Position numbers and translations under genes: made by a program. This document shows positions 36,299-47,460 of a DNA stretch of 64,000 bases, one piece after another. The stretch is taken from the NCBI GenBank assembly GCA_021464415.1, contig CM038469.1:25413736-25477735 (forward strand). Reading direction: 5' to 3'. The first letter of the stretch is position 1; every line of letters starts with the position of its first letter. The notes beneath the pieces were generated by a model. The model did no database searches, was not told the origin of the DNA, and was given only the letters and a program-made list of their open reading frames with translations. Source of the DNA: Lonicera japonica (Eukaryota > Streptophyta > Magnoliopsida > Dipsacales > Caprifoliaceae).

Positions 36299-37834
36299 TA
36301 TGAGAATCCGCAAATGCGACCCCCGGATCTTGATCTCGTTCTTGGGCGTCTGAAACGTCGGAGAGGATTCTGTCGTTTTATTTGCTTCTATCTGGGTTGA
36401 TAATTCATATCAAGTGTCCCTATATTCTATTTCTAGATGCAAAAGGGTCGTTCAGAGTCGCCAGTACATTTTACGAGAAAACGGACAAAATGGTTGTGTA
36501 AGAGAAAAGGCTACATATAAGCCTTTCTTTACACGTTTGTCTACGAAACCAGGATTCTATGGGGTTCGAAAAATATGTTATGGATTGGGAAGGTGTTAAG
36601 CACCCATTCTGCCTTTTCGGTCTCTAGTGGTCTTATATGTTTATTTTATGTTAAAAAACTTGGATGCTTTTACTGACAGTCTACTACTTTCCAAGTGAAA
36701 ACCCTAATTTTTTAAAAAAACGGGAAAATGATAAAAAAACCTTTGTGTTCCGAAATCCAATGTTTTTGTTTTGAAAGATGTAAATACAAGTGATAAAAAG
36801 TTGTTTTACTTCAAAGAGAGTTTTCCGTATTATTTCTCGGATAATGACGACTTTTCTCGGGTTTTGACTTATTTTGGAAAAGCTTGGATCTTTGTATCGG
36901 GACTAATTTAATATGAAATTAGAACTCTTGAGGGGAGTTCTACCAAACATATCACAGTCTATGAAAGAGATAGGATATACCGGGTTTTTAATTCCTAAGT
37001 AAGTTTTACCGGTCCGGGTTTTGAAAACATAATTTTATCTGGACGATAATATACTTACTCTTCTGGTTTTGCAAATGATTTTATCAGGGTCTTTTATTTT
37101 GAAAACATTAGACTATTTGTAACTTAGCAATAAGTTTATTCAAATAAAATGTGGACAGAGCAACGGAAGTAAAACGAGTACACAGATATCTAATGTTAAA
37201 TATTAGAAGAGACTTTTTTTACTTTCCTGACGAGAATAATAATAAGAAAGAAAATATAATACGGCAGAGAGATCTCCGGCGATAATAAGCTTCTCCTTCT
37301 TTAGATATTTCTGAGAATTCGATTCCAGAGACGGGACACGTCGAGTGTCGACAATAGATTCGATGTTTCTTCAGAAATAAGACGATAATCGAGAATGCTT
37401 GACTAAAGACTAGAAAATCTGATATCAACCAATAATTCTTCAATTCCAAGTTGCTGTCCTTGAACCCTTGGGGGTGTTGGCCTATTTATACTGCTCGGGG
37501 AGGATTGTCGTGCGACATTTCCCCAAAAAGGGCAAGTGTCGCGCGACATAGTGTACAATGTCGCACGACAAACGGCTGAAGTGATATTTCTGACATACTG
37601 ATATATCAGAGAGTAGATGGTCTGGTGTCAGTGGGGATTGTCGCGCGACACAGTGGAGTATGTCGCGCTACATACTTGTTTGTCGTGCGACATTCCACTT
37701 AAAAATATGTTTGTTTGGTCAACAAACCCTTTCGGGGAAGTTTCGGGTGCTCAGGTGGGTCTCGGATTCCAAAAGTAGTACTTATCGAAGGTCGTTTAGG
37801 GTTCTTGCGGGGGTCACGGATCGGGGTGTCTACA
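36299..37834 (-). repeat. 3' LTR of the Tat/Ogre-type element
   Basis: Left copy in window coordinates. Its outer end reads TATGAGAATCC where the other LTRs have TGTGAGAATCC, so the terminal dinucleotide appears mutated. The inner end is GGGGTGTCTACA. TATA at 37482-37491 (minus strand). Confidence 0.9.
37482..37692 (-). promoter_or_regulatory. LTR promoter with six TGTCGCGCGACA-type palindromes (3' LTR)
   Basis: Upstream of GTATAAATAG (minus strand, 37482-37491) are TGTCGNNCGACA-type sites at 37506-37517, 37537-37548, 37559-37570, 37639-37650, 37661-37672 and 37681-37692. Several are perfect 12-bp palindromes. Confidence 0.65.
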
Positions 37835-37846
37835 GACCCTTTCGAC
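37835..37846 (-). other. Polypurine tract
   Basis: On the minus strand TCGAAAGGGTC directly precedes the 3' LTR (TGTAGACACC). Position and purine content fit a plus-strand priming site. Confidence 0.6.
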
Positions 37847-38029
37847 TCAAGCTCCTTGCTTGCAAGGAATTGAGGCGACTGGAAGAGACTGTGGTCCATG
37901 GCTCCCACAAGAACTCTAAGGAAGTGTGTGTTATGCAAACGTGTTCGTGAATGCCTACGGAGAGGGCTTGTGTTTGGCTTTACCTCCGGAGAGGGCTTTT
38001 GTTACCTCGTTGCCTCTTTCGAGGACTTT

Positions 38030-38640
38030 TATTTGCTCCACTCGCCTCAGATGGGAGGACTACCATTTTTTTACTTGCCTCAGGTGGGAGGACTACCGTC
38101 ATTCCATCTTGCCCCTCCGGTAGGGTTTTTGATCTTCCCGCCTCATGTGGGAGGACTACCATTGCTACACCGTGCCTCTCTGGGAGGGCATTGCTCCACT
38201 TGCCTCAGGTGGGAGGACTACCATTGTTTCACTTTGCCTCTCTGGGAGGGCTTTGATCTTCTCGCCTCAGGTGGGAGGACTACCATTGTTCCACTTTGTC
38301 TCTCTGGGAAGGCTTTGATCTTCTCGCCTTAGGTGGGAGGACTACCATTGCTCCACTGTGCCTCTCTGGGAGGGCTTTGTTCTTCTCGCCTCAGGTGGGA
38401 GGACTACCATTGCTACACTGTGCCTCTCTGGGAGGGCTTTTGATCTTCTCGCCTCAGGTGGGAGGACTACCATTGCTACACTGTGCCTCTCTGGGAGGGC
38501 TTTGTTCTTCTCGCCTCAGGTGGGAGGACTACCATTGCTACACTGTGCCTCTCTGAGAGGGCTTTGTTCTTTTTGCCTCAGGTGGGAGGACTACCATTGC
38601 TACATTTTGCCTCTTTGGGAGGGCTTTGTGAGTACTTTTG
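38030..38640. repeat. Tandem array, unit about 62 bp, about ten copies
   Basis: The unit contains CGCCTCAGGTGGGAGGACTA, then CCATTGCTACACTGTGCC and TCTCTGGGAGGGCTTTG. Copies vary by point changes and 1-bp indels. Open frames here are a by-product of the repeat. It lies between the mobile-domain gene and the 3' LTR, where Tat/Ogre elements often carry satellites. Confidence 0.85.
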
Positions 38641-39509
38641 CCTCTGGCGAGGGCTTGTGCTCGTGATTTTCCTCAAGGAGGGCTTGTGTTGTACTCTGAT
38701 AAATTTGACTGTCTCTCTCTTTAGACTGCTAGAGTGAGAGAGAGAAATTTTTGTGAGAGTAACAAGAGCCTCTCGGGGTCTTAAACTTTATCTGGATGTT
38801 CATTTTCCTGTATCTTTCTGAATTTTACTCTCATGTTTTTCTCGAGTGAGGATATTTCTTTTAAAAAGCATTTTTTGGATCTTTTCTGTTCTTTGCAGAG
38901 TGATGATTCAAGGTTTTCCAAGCCATCTCTTCTGTATCGTGCTGAAAAGAAAATTTGAAAAGTCAATCTCTGATCCCTTTTAGTTCTCACTTTTTAGTGG
39001 GCCCACATCGTATTCTGTTTTTCGATGCCCTTATTTCTCCCTCTTTTGGGAAAGACCTTTCCTGGCCTTCTCTGTTTTTGACCAGGAGTCTTTTATCCTT
39101 TTGTCGTGATCAGGAGCCTTACTCACCCAAAACAAAGCCCTGAGCCGTGAGCCGGTTTTGGCTTAGCTGTCACTTTTGGTGTGGCTCTCCCTGCCACTCT
39201 GCATTTCTGTTTCTCTAGCTCGCTCTGGGTGCTCATGCGGGTTCTTTCTCTTTTTTACTTTTTTAATTTTTTTCTATTCCCGTCTTATTCTGATATTTTG
39301 CTTTTTCTTATTGATGGTCTTGGTCCTTTTTGGGAGATCAGAGACTACTTTAACTGTTTCTTTCTTGCATTTTTCGGAGAGATGATTTGTAAGTTTTTTC
39401 CTTGAATCTTCATCATGGGTGTGCGGTACTCAGAAAGGTTTTCGAAAACTGTTTCTCAAAAGCATTCCTGCAGGAGAAAAAAAATGAGACAATTCGGTGG
39501 AGAGCTCTT
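38641..39509. other. Non-coding interior of the element
   Basis: Between the 62-bp array and the promoter of the plus-strand mobile-domain gene. Pyrimidine-rich on the plus strand, with CTCTCTCTCTTTAG near 38710 and TTTCTTTTT tracts. No protein recognised. Confidence 0.5.
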
Positions 39510-39563
39510 TGTCGCGCAACAAAGATCCCATTTGTCGCGCGACAAACTGGCTTATTATATAAA
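39510..39563 (+). promoter_or_regulatory. Promoter of the antisense mobile-domain gene
   Basis: TATATAAA lies at 39556-39563 on the plus strand. A CT-rich leader (CTCTCATTTCTCTTTCTCTC) follows, and the ATG is at 39701. Upstream are TGTCGCGCAACA (39510-39521) and the perfect palindrome TGTCGCGCGACA (39533-39544), the same motif as in the LTR promoters. Confidence 0.65.
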
Positions 39564-39700
39564 CCCCTTGCTGAGCTCATTCCACCTCATTCTCTCATTT
39601 CTCTTTCTCTCTCTAGCTCTCTTTCTCTTTTCTCTCAAGCGCGGAAGCCCTGCCGCTTTTTCCATTTTTTCGACTTTCTCACTACTCTACTTATACATAG

Positions 39701-42700
39701 ATGGATCCCGCACAGCCAGATCGGCTTGAGGGTGACCAGGAGGAGGTACTTTTACTGACGCTCAGGGAGTTCTCCGTTGCAGCCCTCACCACGATGATTG
39801 GGCTGATCTTGACTGGTATGGCGAGGATGGGGTGGACCGCGGTCCGGCGGTGGTCTACCGAGATGTGACCCGGGATGCTCCAGTCCCGGATGTTCCTTAG
39901 CTTTTGATGGAGCCTGTTTCTCACAGGATCTGTCAACGGTCTCTAGTATGTCTTCTTTTCGTGTATTTATTTGTTCGATCGTTTCTGTCGTTTCCTGCAT
40001 GTATTTTGAACAATGTTAGTATGCATGTCTGCCAAGAAATAACGTCCGATTTTAGTGAATACATACTTTTACTTGTGATACCCTTTTGGAAAATTACATA
40101 ATTTACCCCTATAACTCTCATAATTACACCAAAGTACCCTCAGGTTTGGAAAATTACATAATTTACCCTTATAGCCCTATAATTCTCATAATTACACCAA
40201 AGTACCCTCAGGTTTGGAAAATTACATAATTTACCCCTATAACCCCATAATTCTCATAATTACACCAAAGTACCCTTAGGTTTTGGAAAATTACATAATT
40301 TACCCCTATAACCCCATATCTCTCATAATTACACCAAAGTACCCTCAGGTTTTGGAAAATTACATAATTTACCCTTATAACTCCATAACTCTCATAATTA
40401 CACCAAAGTACCCTCAGGTTTTGGAAAATTACATAATTTACCCCTATAACCCCATAACTCTCATAATTACACCAAAGTACCCTCAAGTTTTGGAAAATCA
40501 CATAATTTACCCCTATAACCCCATAACTCTCATAATTACACCAAAGTACCCTCAGGTTTTGGAAAATCACATAATTTACCCCTATAGCCCCATATCTCTC
40601 ATAATTACACCAAAGTACCCTCAGGTTTGGAAAATTACATAATTTACCCCTATAGCCCCACATCTCTCATAATTACACCAAAGTACCCTGAGGTTTTGGA
40701 AAATTACATAATTTACCCCTATAACCCCATATCTCTCATAATTACACCAAAGTACCCTCAGGTTTTGGAAAATTACATAATTTACCCTTATAACCCCATA
40801 ACTCTCATAATTACACCAAAGTACCCTCAGGTTTTGGAAAATTACATAATTTACCCCTATAACCCCATAACTCTTATAATTACACCAAAGTACCCTCAGG
40901 TTTTGGAAAATTACATAATTTACCCATATAGCCCCATATCTCTCATAATTACACCAAAGTACCCTCAGGTTTGGAAAATTATATAATTTACCCCTATAAC
41001 TCCATATCTCTCATAATTACACCAAAGTACCCTCAGGTTTTGAAAAATCACATAATTTACCCCTATAACCCCATAACTCTCATAATTACATCAAAGTACC
41101 CTCAGAGTTTGGAAAATCACATAATTTACCCCTATAATCCTATATCTCTCATAATTACACCAAAGTACCCTCAGGTTTCTTATATTTATATTTTTGTTTT
41201 GTCTGTAGTGGATCGGCCGAGGTTGGGGTTCTTCCAACACCATTTCTTTAGAGTGGTGACAGGCACCAGTCCCTGTCCAAGAGTTGCTCCTTACGACTCC
41301 CTTCGATTCTCTCTTCAATGCCCTCTCGGAGCGGGTATCTAGGGCGGCTGTGTTGGTGTCGACTTTGGCCTGTCACTGGTGGGACACCACTTATACCTTC
41401 CACTAGAGCTGGGGGGAGATGATGATGACCCCCCTCGATTTATTTACTTTGACCGAGATTCCCTTTGGGGGGTCCCTATACAGATCGATGTCCCCTTGCA
41501 GTTGACGGCAGAGGGTATTGTTGGTGCACTAAGGTGGTTTCCTGAGCGGCAGAGTTCGGGCGATACGATACCTCGGGCGGTTTTGGTCACACGTCTGGCA
41601 ATAGAGAGAACCCAGCTAGTTGCTTCTAGAGCGCCGATGACCCGTCAGAAGGCGCATCAGTATACCCGCGTCCTTCTCTTACTGACGTTCCATGATTTGT
41701 TCGAGGCCCGTGGGGGGGACCCGGCCCATCTCTGGTGGCTGCCTTATCTCTGGAATTTCAGTATTATGTTCGACTACGACTGGGGTGGTTTTATTCTTGC
41801 CGTCCTTTATGATCCTATGGACCAGGTTTCTCGACACTTAGCCCTGAACCTCAAGGGCTTCTCTTTGCTCTGGGAGGTATATACTTCTGTCTCTTATTTC
41901 TGCTTTAGTCTTTGTATATTATCTGCTTATTTGTTTGCTGATATTCTTTATGTCTCCTCTTCAGAGTTGGTTCATGGCTTATACCCGTCTGGGTCGCGCC
42001 TAGGTGGATCTCCTCGTTGAGAACGAGGATCAGTTTCTCCTTCTCTGCCGATTCATCACGGGAAACTATATGGCTCCTTATTTATACCGAACTCGGGAGA
42101 CCGGAGCTGCTGCCGTCCATGCCTGCTGGAAGAGCAGGTAAATATCTTAGTATTCTTTCTTTTTGATAAATAAATAAAATAGAATATAAATAACTAAAAT
42201 AAAATTTTGTTCTCTTTTTAGATTAAGTGGGCCCCCTGGGGTGATTTGGATCTCCATTTCGGGTATGGCGGGGCTTTGACTGTTTCGAGGACCAGGCGGC
42301 TTATCCGGGACGAGTATGGCCTTCTTTTCTATTTGGGTGAGAGAGTTATTCGCCAGCACACACCGGTCCAGTGGCCCCAAGTTCCTTTGTTTCTGCCAGT
42401 TCTAATGAGGCGGATGGGTGAGATTGACCCGGTGACGGTACAGGCGTTGGTCGACGGGCTCGATTTTTAGACGTTCACCGAGGAGGGAGATTATGCTGTC
42501 TTTGTCGCCCGTTATTTAATGAGGGAGCCGAAGGGGACTCGGGGACGGGTCTTCTACGAGAGGTACCGGGCATTGAAAGGCGATCCCAACTACATACAAG
42601 GACAGACTCATTTGTTTCGGATGGTTCCCGGTCAGCTGCCGCCTGTCCCCGATCAGAGGGACAAAATTTTTGATTCTGATGACGATGATCCTGAGGGAGA

Positions 42701-43645
42701 GAGGGACGTCCCTGCTGGTGCTGAGGGAGGCAATGATAGGCCTGAGGGAGATGATGATAGACCCAAGGGGGTGAGGGAGGTGGGGCAGTGGCTGTTCCAG
42801 AGTAGCCTCCTCAGACGACGCCTATGGAGGAGCAGCGTGCTGAGGGTTTTGAGTTTCCCACTAGTTCGTCAGTATCACCTGGGATAGTTTTTGAGGCTGC
42901 TGAGAGAGAGGGATAAGCTTTTTCTGAGCGATCATGGGAGCCTGCGGACTTTGGGGTCGATTATGAGCAGTTTGGGCAGACCCATCCTGCTGTTGTGACT
43001 ACTCCTTCCAATGGGGTCCCGCCTCTGAGGGCGACTGCCATTATTGATCCTCCGGGTGTTCGCACCTATGCTACGTTGACCCCTCTTCCGTCGGCTGTTA
43101 TGGGCCCTCCGGCCCGATCTCCAGGTCTTGGGGGTTTTTCTTCCCGGCCTTCTCTGTTCCCGATTCGCGAGGAGGGTGGGTCTACTTCTGCTGCTATACC
43201 TGCGGGTTCGTCTGTTCGCCCGATAGATTTGTCGCCACTTCCTCGAGATATCTCTTATATTGGCGCCGGTCTACGTCGATATACGGTGCCCGAGTATCCT
43301 CTTCCTGAGGATATGTTTGACTACTTTGGTGGTCGCCCTTTTGATGAGGTATATGTTTTATCTTCCCTTAATATCCCTTTATATCCGTGTTTATTTATTT
43401 TGACTGTGCTAATTCCATTTTCTTTTCTTTTTCAGCGGGTGAGCGTGCGTGTAGCGGATCTGAGAGCTAGGAATTCCCAGTATCTTTACAGCTGGAACAT
43501 GCTCCAGTATGTTGGTCGAGACCCCACGATATACATGCGTGATTATCAGAGGGCGATCGATGTTTTCCTGCGGGCAGACGACCCTCTGTCCTCTTCTCGT
43601 GCTTGGACGGAGTCCCGGAGGAGTACTAGTCAGACTTCTAGGTGA
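39701..43645 (+). pseudogene. Plant mobile domain (PMD) gene, antisense to pol, decayed
   Basis: The start reads MDPAQPDRLEGDQEE. Exons inferred from splice borders: 39701-39945, 41209-41876, 41965-42137, 42222-43348 and 43436-43645. The mobile-domain signature appears in the second exon (HWWDTTYTFH, then SWGEMMMTPLDLFTLTEIPF) and continues with LQLTAEGIVGALRWFPERQ, DYDWGGFILAVLYD, APWGDLDLHFGYGG and LGERVIRQHTPVQWPQVP. A Pro/Ser-rich C-terminal region ends at 43645. PMD proteins such as MAIN and MAIL1 act in silencing in Arabidopsis, and the domain occurs in several transposon types. Breaks: a frameshift in exon 1, stops at about 41257 and 41405, a shift in the G-run at about 41468, stops at about 42001 and 42468, and a one-base phase error at 42137/42222. 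Confidence 0.75.
40087..41178. repeat. 69-bp minisatellite, about 16 copies, inside an intron of the antisense gene
   Basis: The unit reads GGAAAATTACATAATTTACC, then CCTATAACCCCATATCTCTC, ATAATTACACCAAAGTACCC and TCAGGTTTT. Copies are highly similar. Because 69 is a multiple of three, long frames stay open on both strands (23-residue repeats). The array falls within the intron 39946-41208 (GTATGT donor, CTGTAG acceptor) of the plus-strand gene. Confidence 0.9.
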
Positions 43646-44119
43646 TCTCGGTCCTCGATGATTCGCTCCACGACACCGGTCCAGTCGACAGGGCCTTCTT
43701 AGGCAGCGGTTCCTTCTCATCCGGATGTCCCAATGGTCGATCATACTCCGGAGGAGGGTTCTGGTGATAGTGGTAGCGTGTCGAAGTGCGCTAGGATAGA
43801 TTAGTTTTCTTTTCCTGCATTTAGTTAGTTCAGACAGATATGTAGTTTTTTATGTAGACAGAAATTTAGTTTTAAAAACTGTTCTTTTATTGGATTTATG
43901 AAAAATCTTTATTTGTGTCTGATGATATACTTTTATTCTCTACCTGTAAAAAATATATTTATATGAATTAGTAATTTAGGATCCATACCTTGTAACGCAG
44001 TGATACTTAGGGTCCCTGCAAAAGAACATAGTGAGCACAAATGTATTCAGAAGTGATTCTTTTGGCAAGAATGACTCTTATATGTAAGAAGGAAAAAACA
44101 GGGTGACACTAGAGGGGAT
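43646..44119. other. Spacer between the two antisense genes
   Basis: AT-rich 3' flank of the mobile-domain gene, with TTGTATAT-like and AATATATTTATATG stretches that could serve polyadenylation. No protein recognised. Confidence 0.45.
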
Positions 44120-44197
44120 TGTCGCGTGACAATCCCTTTTGGATATAGGTTTGTCGCGCTACAAACAGGTACAGGACCCTCTTTTTTGCTATAAATA
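44120..44197 (+). promoter_or_regulatory. Promoter of the second antisense gene
   Basis: TATAAATA is at 44190-44197 with the ATG at 44236. Upstream are TGTCGCGTGACA (44120-44131, within the longer near-palindrome GGATTGTCGCGTGACAATCC) and TGTCGCGCTACA (44152-44163). Confidence 0.65.
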
Positions 44198-44235
44198 CAC
44201 CTATCCTCCTTCCTTCATCCCCACACCTTCCCAAA

Positions 44236-45494
44236 ATGTCCTCTTATCGTACAAATTCTGACTTTTCTTATGTTGAAGCCCGAGATGCTCCGATATCTTC
44301 TGAGAATAGTTTGAACTTTGGTGCATTCAGTCCTTTGGCGGGCTGGCGCCATCGTCCTGTAGATTTTTCCTTTTTGTTAGGCGCTTTGTATTTTTGGAGC
44401 CCTGCGGACCATCTTTTCCGTTTTGGGCTAGATGAGCTCTACCTGACTTACGAGGAATTTTCCTGGTTGTTGCATTCTGACGTTCGTCTCCCAATGGTTG
44501 TTCCCATAGAAGAGATCAGTTTTCGAGATATGCTGATTGCTCTATTAGCCATTCCCCAAGCGGCCTGTGATGGTTTTATTATTGACGGACTTCTTGACCT
44601 CCATAAAATGGTGAGGTTCTTTCATTGTTATGAAGAGAGAGCCTTTTATAGCGTGGGGCGTACTGCGGAGGCTTTGATATGTCTTGTTTCTGTTATGCTA
44701 CTGGTGACGGGCTCTTCCCGTGTTGATCCGACTATTCTGAGTTTGATTTACCATGCTAGAAATGGGGAGTCCATAGTGCCTATCGTTCTTGCATAGACTC
44801 TGAACGGCCTAGACGATCTCCAAAAGGGAGCCTCACCCTTCTTCAAGGGAAGCCCTCGTTTACTTTACATGTGGCTGTTGGAGCGTTTTCGATCGGTGGG
44901 TTTCAACGGGGTTCGGCAAGACAACCCGACGCACTTCTTCCATCGTCCCCTTTTTTGGTGCTTTGATCATGTCTTCCTCTGATTGGACGGTGTAGTTTTC
45001 GGAGAATTTTCGAGCTATTCGGTGGAACATTCCTTGGTGGAAACTGAGGGCGATGGTGCTTAGTACCGGGGGGCAAAATTACGTTCGGCTCCATGGGCTC
45101 TGATTCACTTCTTTTTATCTCCCAGGACGTCTTCTTCGGCAGTTCAACGTTTCTCAGGACATTCCCCTCGACCTAAACAACTTCTCTTCAGAGTCAAAGT
45201 TTGTGACCCCCGTATGTTTCTTTATCAGTGGAGAGAATGTGGCATGCTCGACTGACTCGTCAGTTCAACTATGCCTGTTTTGGTATTTCCAGGCCCCTCC
45301 GGGCTGACATCATCCATTCTCGTTGGGGGTCTCTGGAAGGGGACTTGATTGATGATCCCTTCCAAATGGAGTGGTTTCGGTTTATGAATTCTGAGCCCAC
45401 AGAGGAGAGTATCGTCTTTGCGTACCAGATCCTGGATGAGGCTCGAATTGACTTGGCCACTGACGACCCTGCTTGGCCGTCCTCTAGGGTTTAG
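44236..45494 (+). pseudogene. DUF7745/mobile-domain-like gene, antisense to pol, decayed
   Basis: An open frame of 186 codons (44236-44796) contains VDFSFLLGALYFWSPADHLF, then RFGLDELYLTYEEFSWLL. This resembles the 'ALxxFYDPxxRCFTFxxxxLxPTxEEY' pattern of plant DUF7745 and mobile-domain proteins. After a TAG at 44794-44796 homologous-looking sequence continues (TLNGLDDLQKG, ERFRSVGFNG) with more stops, and the last part (45228-45494) reads MERMWHARLTRQFNYACFGI. It has its own TATA promoter and ends 215 bp from the convergent integrase gene. The family call is from motif resemblance only; its function is unknown. Confidence 0.55.
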
Positions 45495-45708
45495 GCTTTT
45501 CTGTATGCTGTATCTCCTTTGTAACTTTCGGTGTTCTGAACCACCTTAATAATATACGAGGGACTTTGTTTTATGAGAAATAAATTTCTTTACAATGTTT
45601 AAACTGGGCCTGAAGTCACTTCTCAGGTCGCCTACGTTCCCCTTTAGATTTTTCAAAAACACAAGTCTGGGTTGGGGCTCAGGTTTACGTAGTTCTTATC
45701 TATACATG

Positions 45709-47055
45709 TTACATATATTGGTAATACTTCTTCAATCGATCCATGTTGACTGGTGAATGCAGTAATTGTCCGTCTAGGTCTATGAGTATGGCGGCACCCC
45801 CTGTATCAATTTCTTTGACAATGTATGGCCCTGTCCACTTCTGCCCAAACTTTTTCCTTGGATCTCTGGCTAGCTCTCGAATTTCTTTCAATACTATGTC
45901 GTTCTCATTGATATCCCGAGTCTTTACTTTCTGGTTAAATGCTCGAGCAATTCTTTTCTGATACCCTTGGTGGTGGTACGCGGCTCTCAATCTCTTCTTA
46001 TCTAGCAAGGCCAGCTCGTTATAAAGTGCCTGGACCCATTCCAGTTCATTAACTTGATTCTCTAGCATTACTTTGAGGGAGGGGACTTCTAATTCAACAG
46101 GGAGGACTGCTTTCATCCCGTATGTAAGGGAAAACGGGGTTGCCCCGGTGGAGACCCTCTCAGTGGTGCGGTATCCCCATAATGCATATGGTAATTTTTC
46201 CGGCCAGTCTTGACAGGTGTCGGTCATCTTGCTTAGGATATTCTTCAGATTCTTATTGACGGCCTCAACTGCCCCATTAGTTTGTGGTCTATATGGTGAA
46301 GATCGGTGTCGGGTAATACCGTATTTTTCCATGACTGTATTAGCCTCCCCTTCGAAGTGGGTGCCGTTGTCCGAGATGATTTCGTGTGGGACCCCATATC
46401 GACAGATGATATTCCGTCTGATGAATCGGGCAAATTTCCTGGCGTAAAGGGTTTGGAAAGACTCGACTTCTACCCATTTGGTGAAGTAATTAATGGCCAC
46501 TAGTATGAATTCATGGCTGTTGCTGGCTTTGGGCGAGATCTTCCTAATGATGTCGATTCCCCAGGTTGTGAAAGGCCAGGGAGCAGTCATGTTGTACAAT
46601 TCTTTCGGAGGAAGTTTATGAGATTTAGCATAGATTTGGCACTTGTGATAACGGCGTACATGGTTAATGCAGTCATTCTGTAAGGTAGACCAGTAATAAC
46701 CTTGTCTGATGATTTTACGGGCAAGTGTATGGCCGCTCATATGAGGTCCACAATCACCCCCATGTATCTGATCCATCACTTTGACAGATTTTTCTTCAGT
46801 GAGATATTGGAGATGGGTCCCGTCGTAGTTCCTCTTATATAGCCTTCCGGCACAAAGTATGAATCTGGATGCTAATCTCCTGAGTGTGACCCGCGTTCTC
46901 TTGTCTGTTTGCTCGGGATACTGGTGAATTTTCAACAGGTTCAAGATGTCGTAAAACCAAGTGGTTGAGTCCCCATTCTCTTCATTCCCTACCTCAAGGG
47001 CCATGCAGTGTGCTGGTCCTGATCTTCTTTGTACTGTAAGGGTGATTTCTTCCAT
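45709..47055 (-). CDS. Integrase of the Tat/Ogre-type element
   Basis: This is the one long uninterrupted frame (448 codons from the first Met). The zinc-binding domain has the two histidines (VMDQIHGGDCGPHMSGHTLA) but reads VRRYHKCQ where the family has C-x2-C, so one ligand Cys appears replaced by Tyr. The catalytic triad is present: D in TWGIDIIRKI, D in EIISDNGTHFEG and E in NGAVEAVNKNLK. The C-terminus has the usual KFGQKWTGPYIVKEI block. In the intact element it is part of one Gag-Pol polyprotein; the in-frame stop just upstream of 47055 separates it here. Confidence 0.9.
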   Translation of the reverse strand: MEEITLTVQRRSGPAHCMALEVGNEENGDSTTWFYDILNLLKIHQYPEQTDKRTRVTLRRLASRFILCAGRLYKRNYDGTHLQYLTEEKSVKVMDQIHGGDCGPHMSGHTLARKIIRQGYYWSTLQNDCINHVRRYHKCQIYAKSHKLPPKELYNMTAPWPFTTWGIDIIRKISPKASNSHEFILVAINYFTKWVEVESFQTLYARKFARFIRRNIICRYGVPHEIISDNGTHFEGEANTVMEKYGITRHRSSPYRPQTNGAVEAVNKNLKNILSKMTDTCQDWPEKLPYALWGYRTTERVSTGATPFSLTYGMKAVLPVELEVPSLKVMLENQVNELEWVQALYNELALLDKKRLRAAYHHQGYQKRIARAFNQKVKTRDINENDIVLKEIRELARDPRKKFGQKWTGPYIVKEIDTGGAAILIDLDGQLLHSPVNMDRLKKYYQYM

Positions 47056-47460
47056 CCCCTATGGGATATCGATCATGGATGCCAGAGTTGTTAGTGCATC
47101 AGCAAAACTATTTTGTGACCTGGGGACATAGTAAAACTTCGAATGTTCAAACCTTCCCGCGACATCCTCCAGCCGGGCAAGGTAAGGGACTAACTTTTTA
47201 TCTCTGATCTTTCATTCCTTCAGAATTTAGTGGACCACTAAAGCCGAATCTCCGTACACTTGTATTCTCTTTATACCCCTTTGGAGTGCGATCTCTAATC
47301 CGATTATACAGGCTTCATACTCGGCCATATTGTTTGTGTAGAAGAAGTCTAGACGATACGATACCGGAGAATGAGTTTGGTCTGGGGAGACTAACAGGAT
47401 GCCTATCCCGTTCCCGTTTTGGTTGGCGGCCCCGTCAAAGTATAATTTTCAGTTTTCATC
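47056..47460 (-). pseudogene. Second, archaeal-type RNase H domain
   Basis: Between the RT/RNase H part and integrase the minus strand encodes KLYFDGAANQNGNGIGILLV, NNMAEYEACIIGLEIALQRG, VYGDSALVVH and NSFADALTTLAS. These give the D, E, D, D residues of an RNase H fold. A second RNase H of this type is known from the Tat lineage. Stops interrupt it (before KLYFDG, after ALVVH, after ILKE, and after MIDIP). Confidence 0.75.

Noticed and set aside
37898..38737. Several overlapping frames of about 85-145 codons, plus strand
   Set aside because: By-products of the 62-bp tandem array; the same peptides recur in different frames.
40208..40663. 151-codon frame of 23-residue repeats, minus strand
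   Set aside because: It is produced by the 69-bp tandem array; frames are open on both strands and no domain is present.
38030..41178. CRISPR-like repeat arrays
   Set aside because: There are no unique spacers; units are contiguous tandem repeats in a plant retrotransposon.
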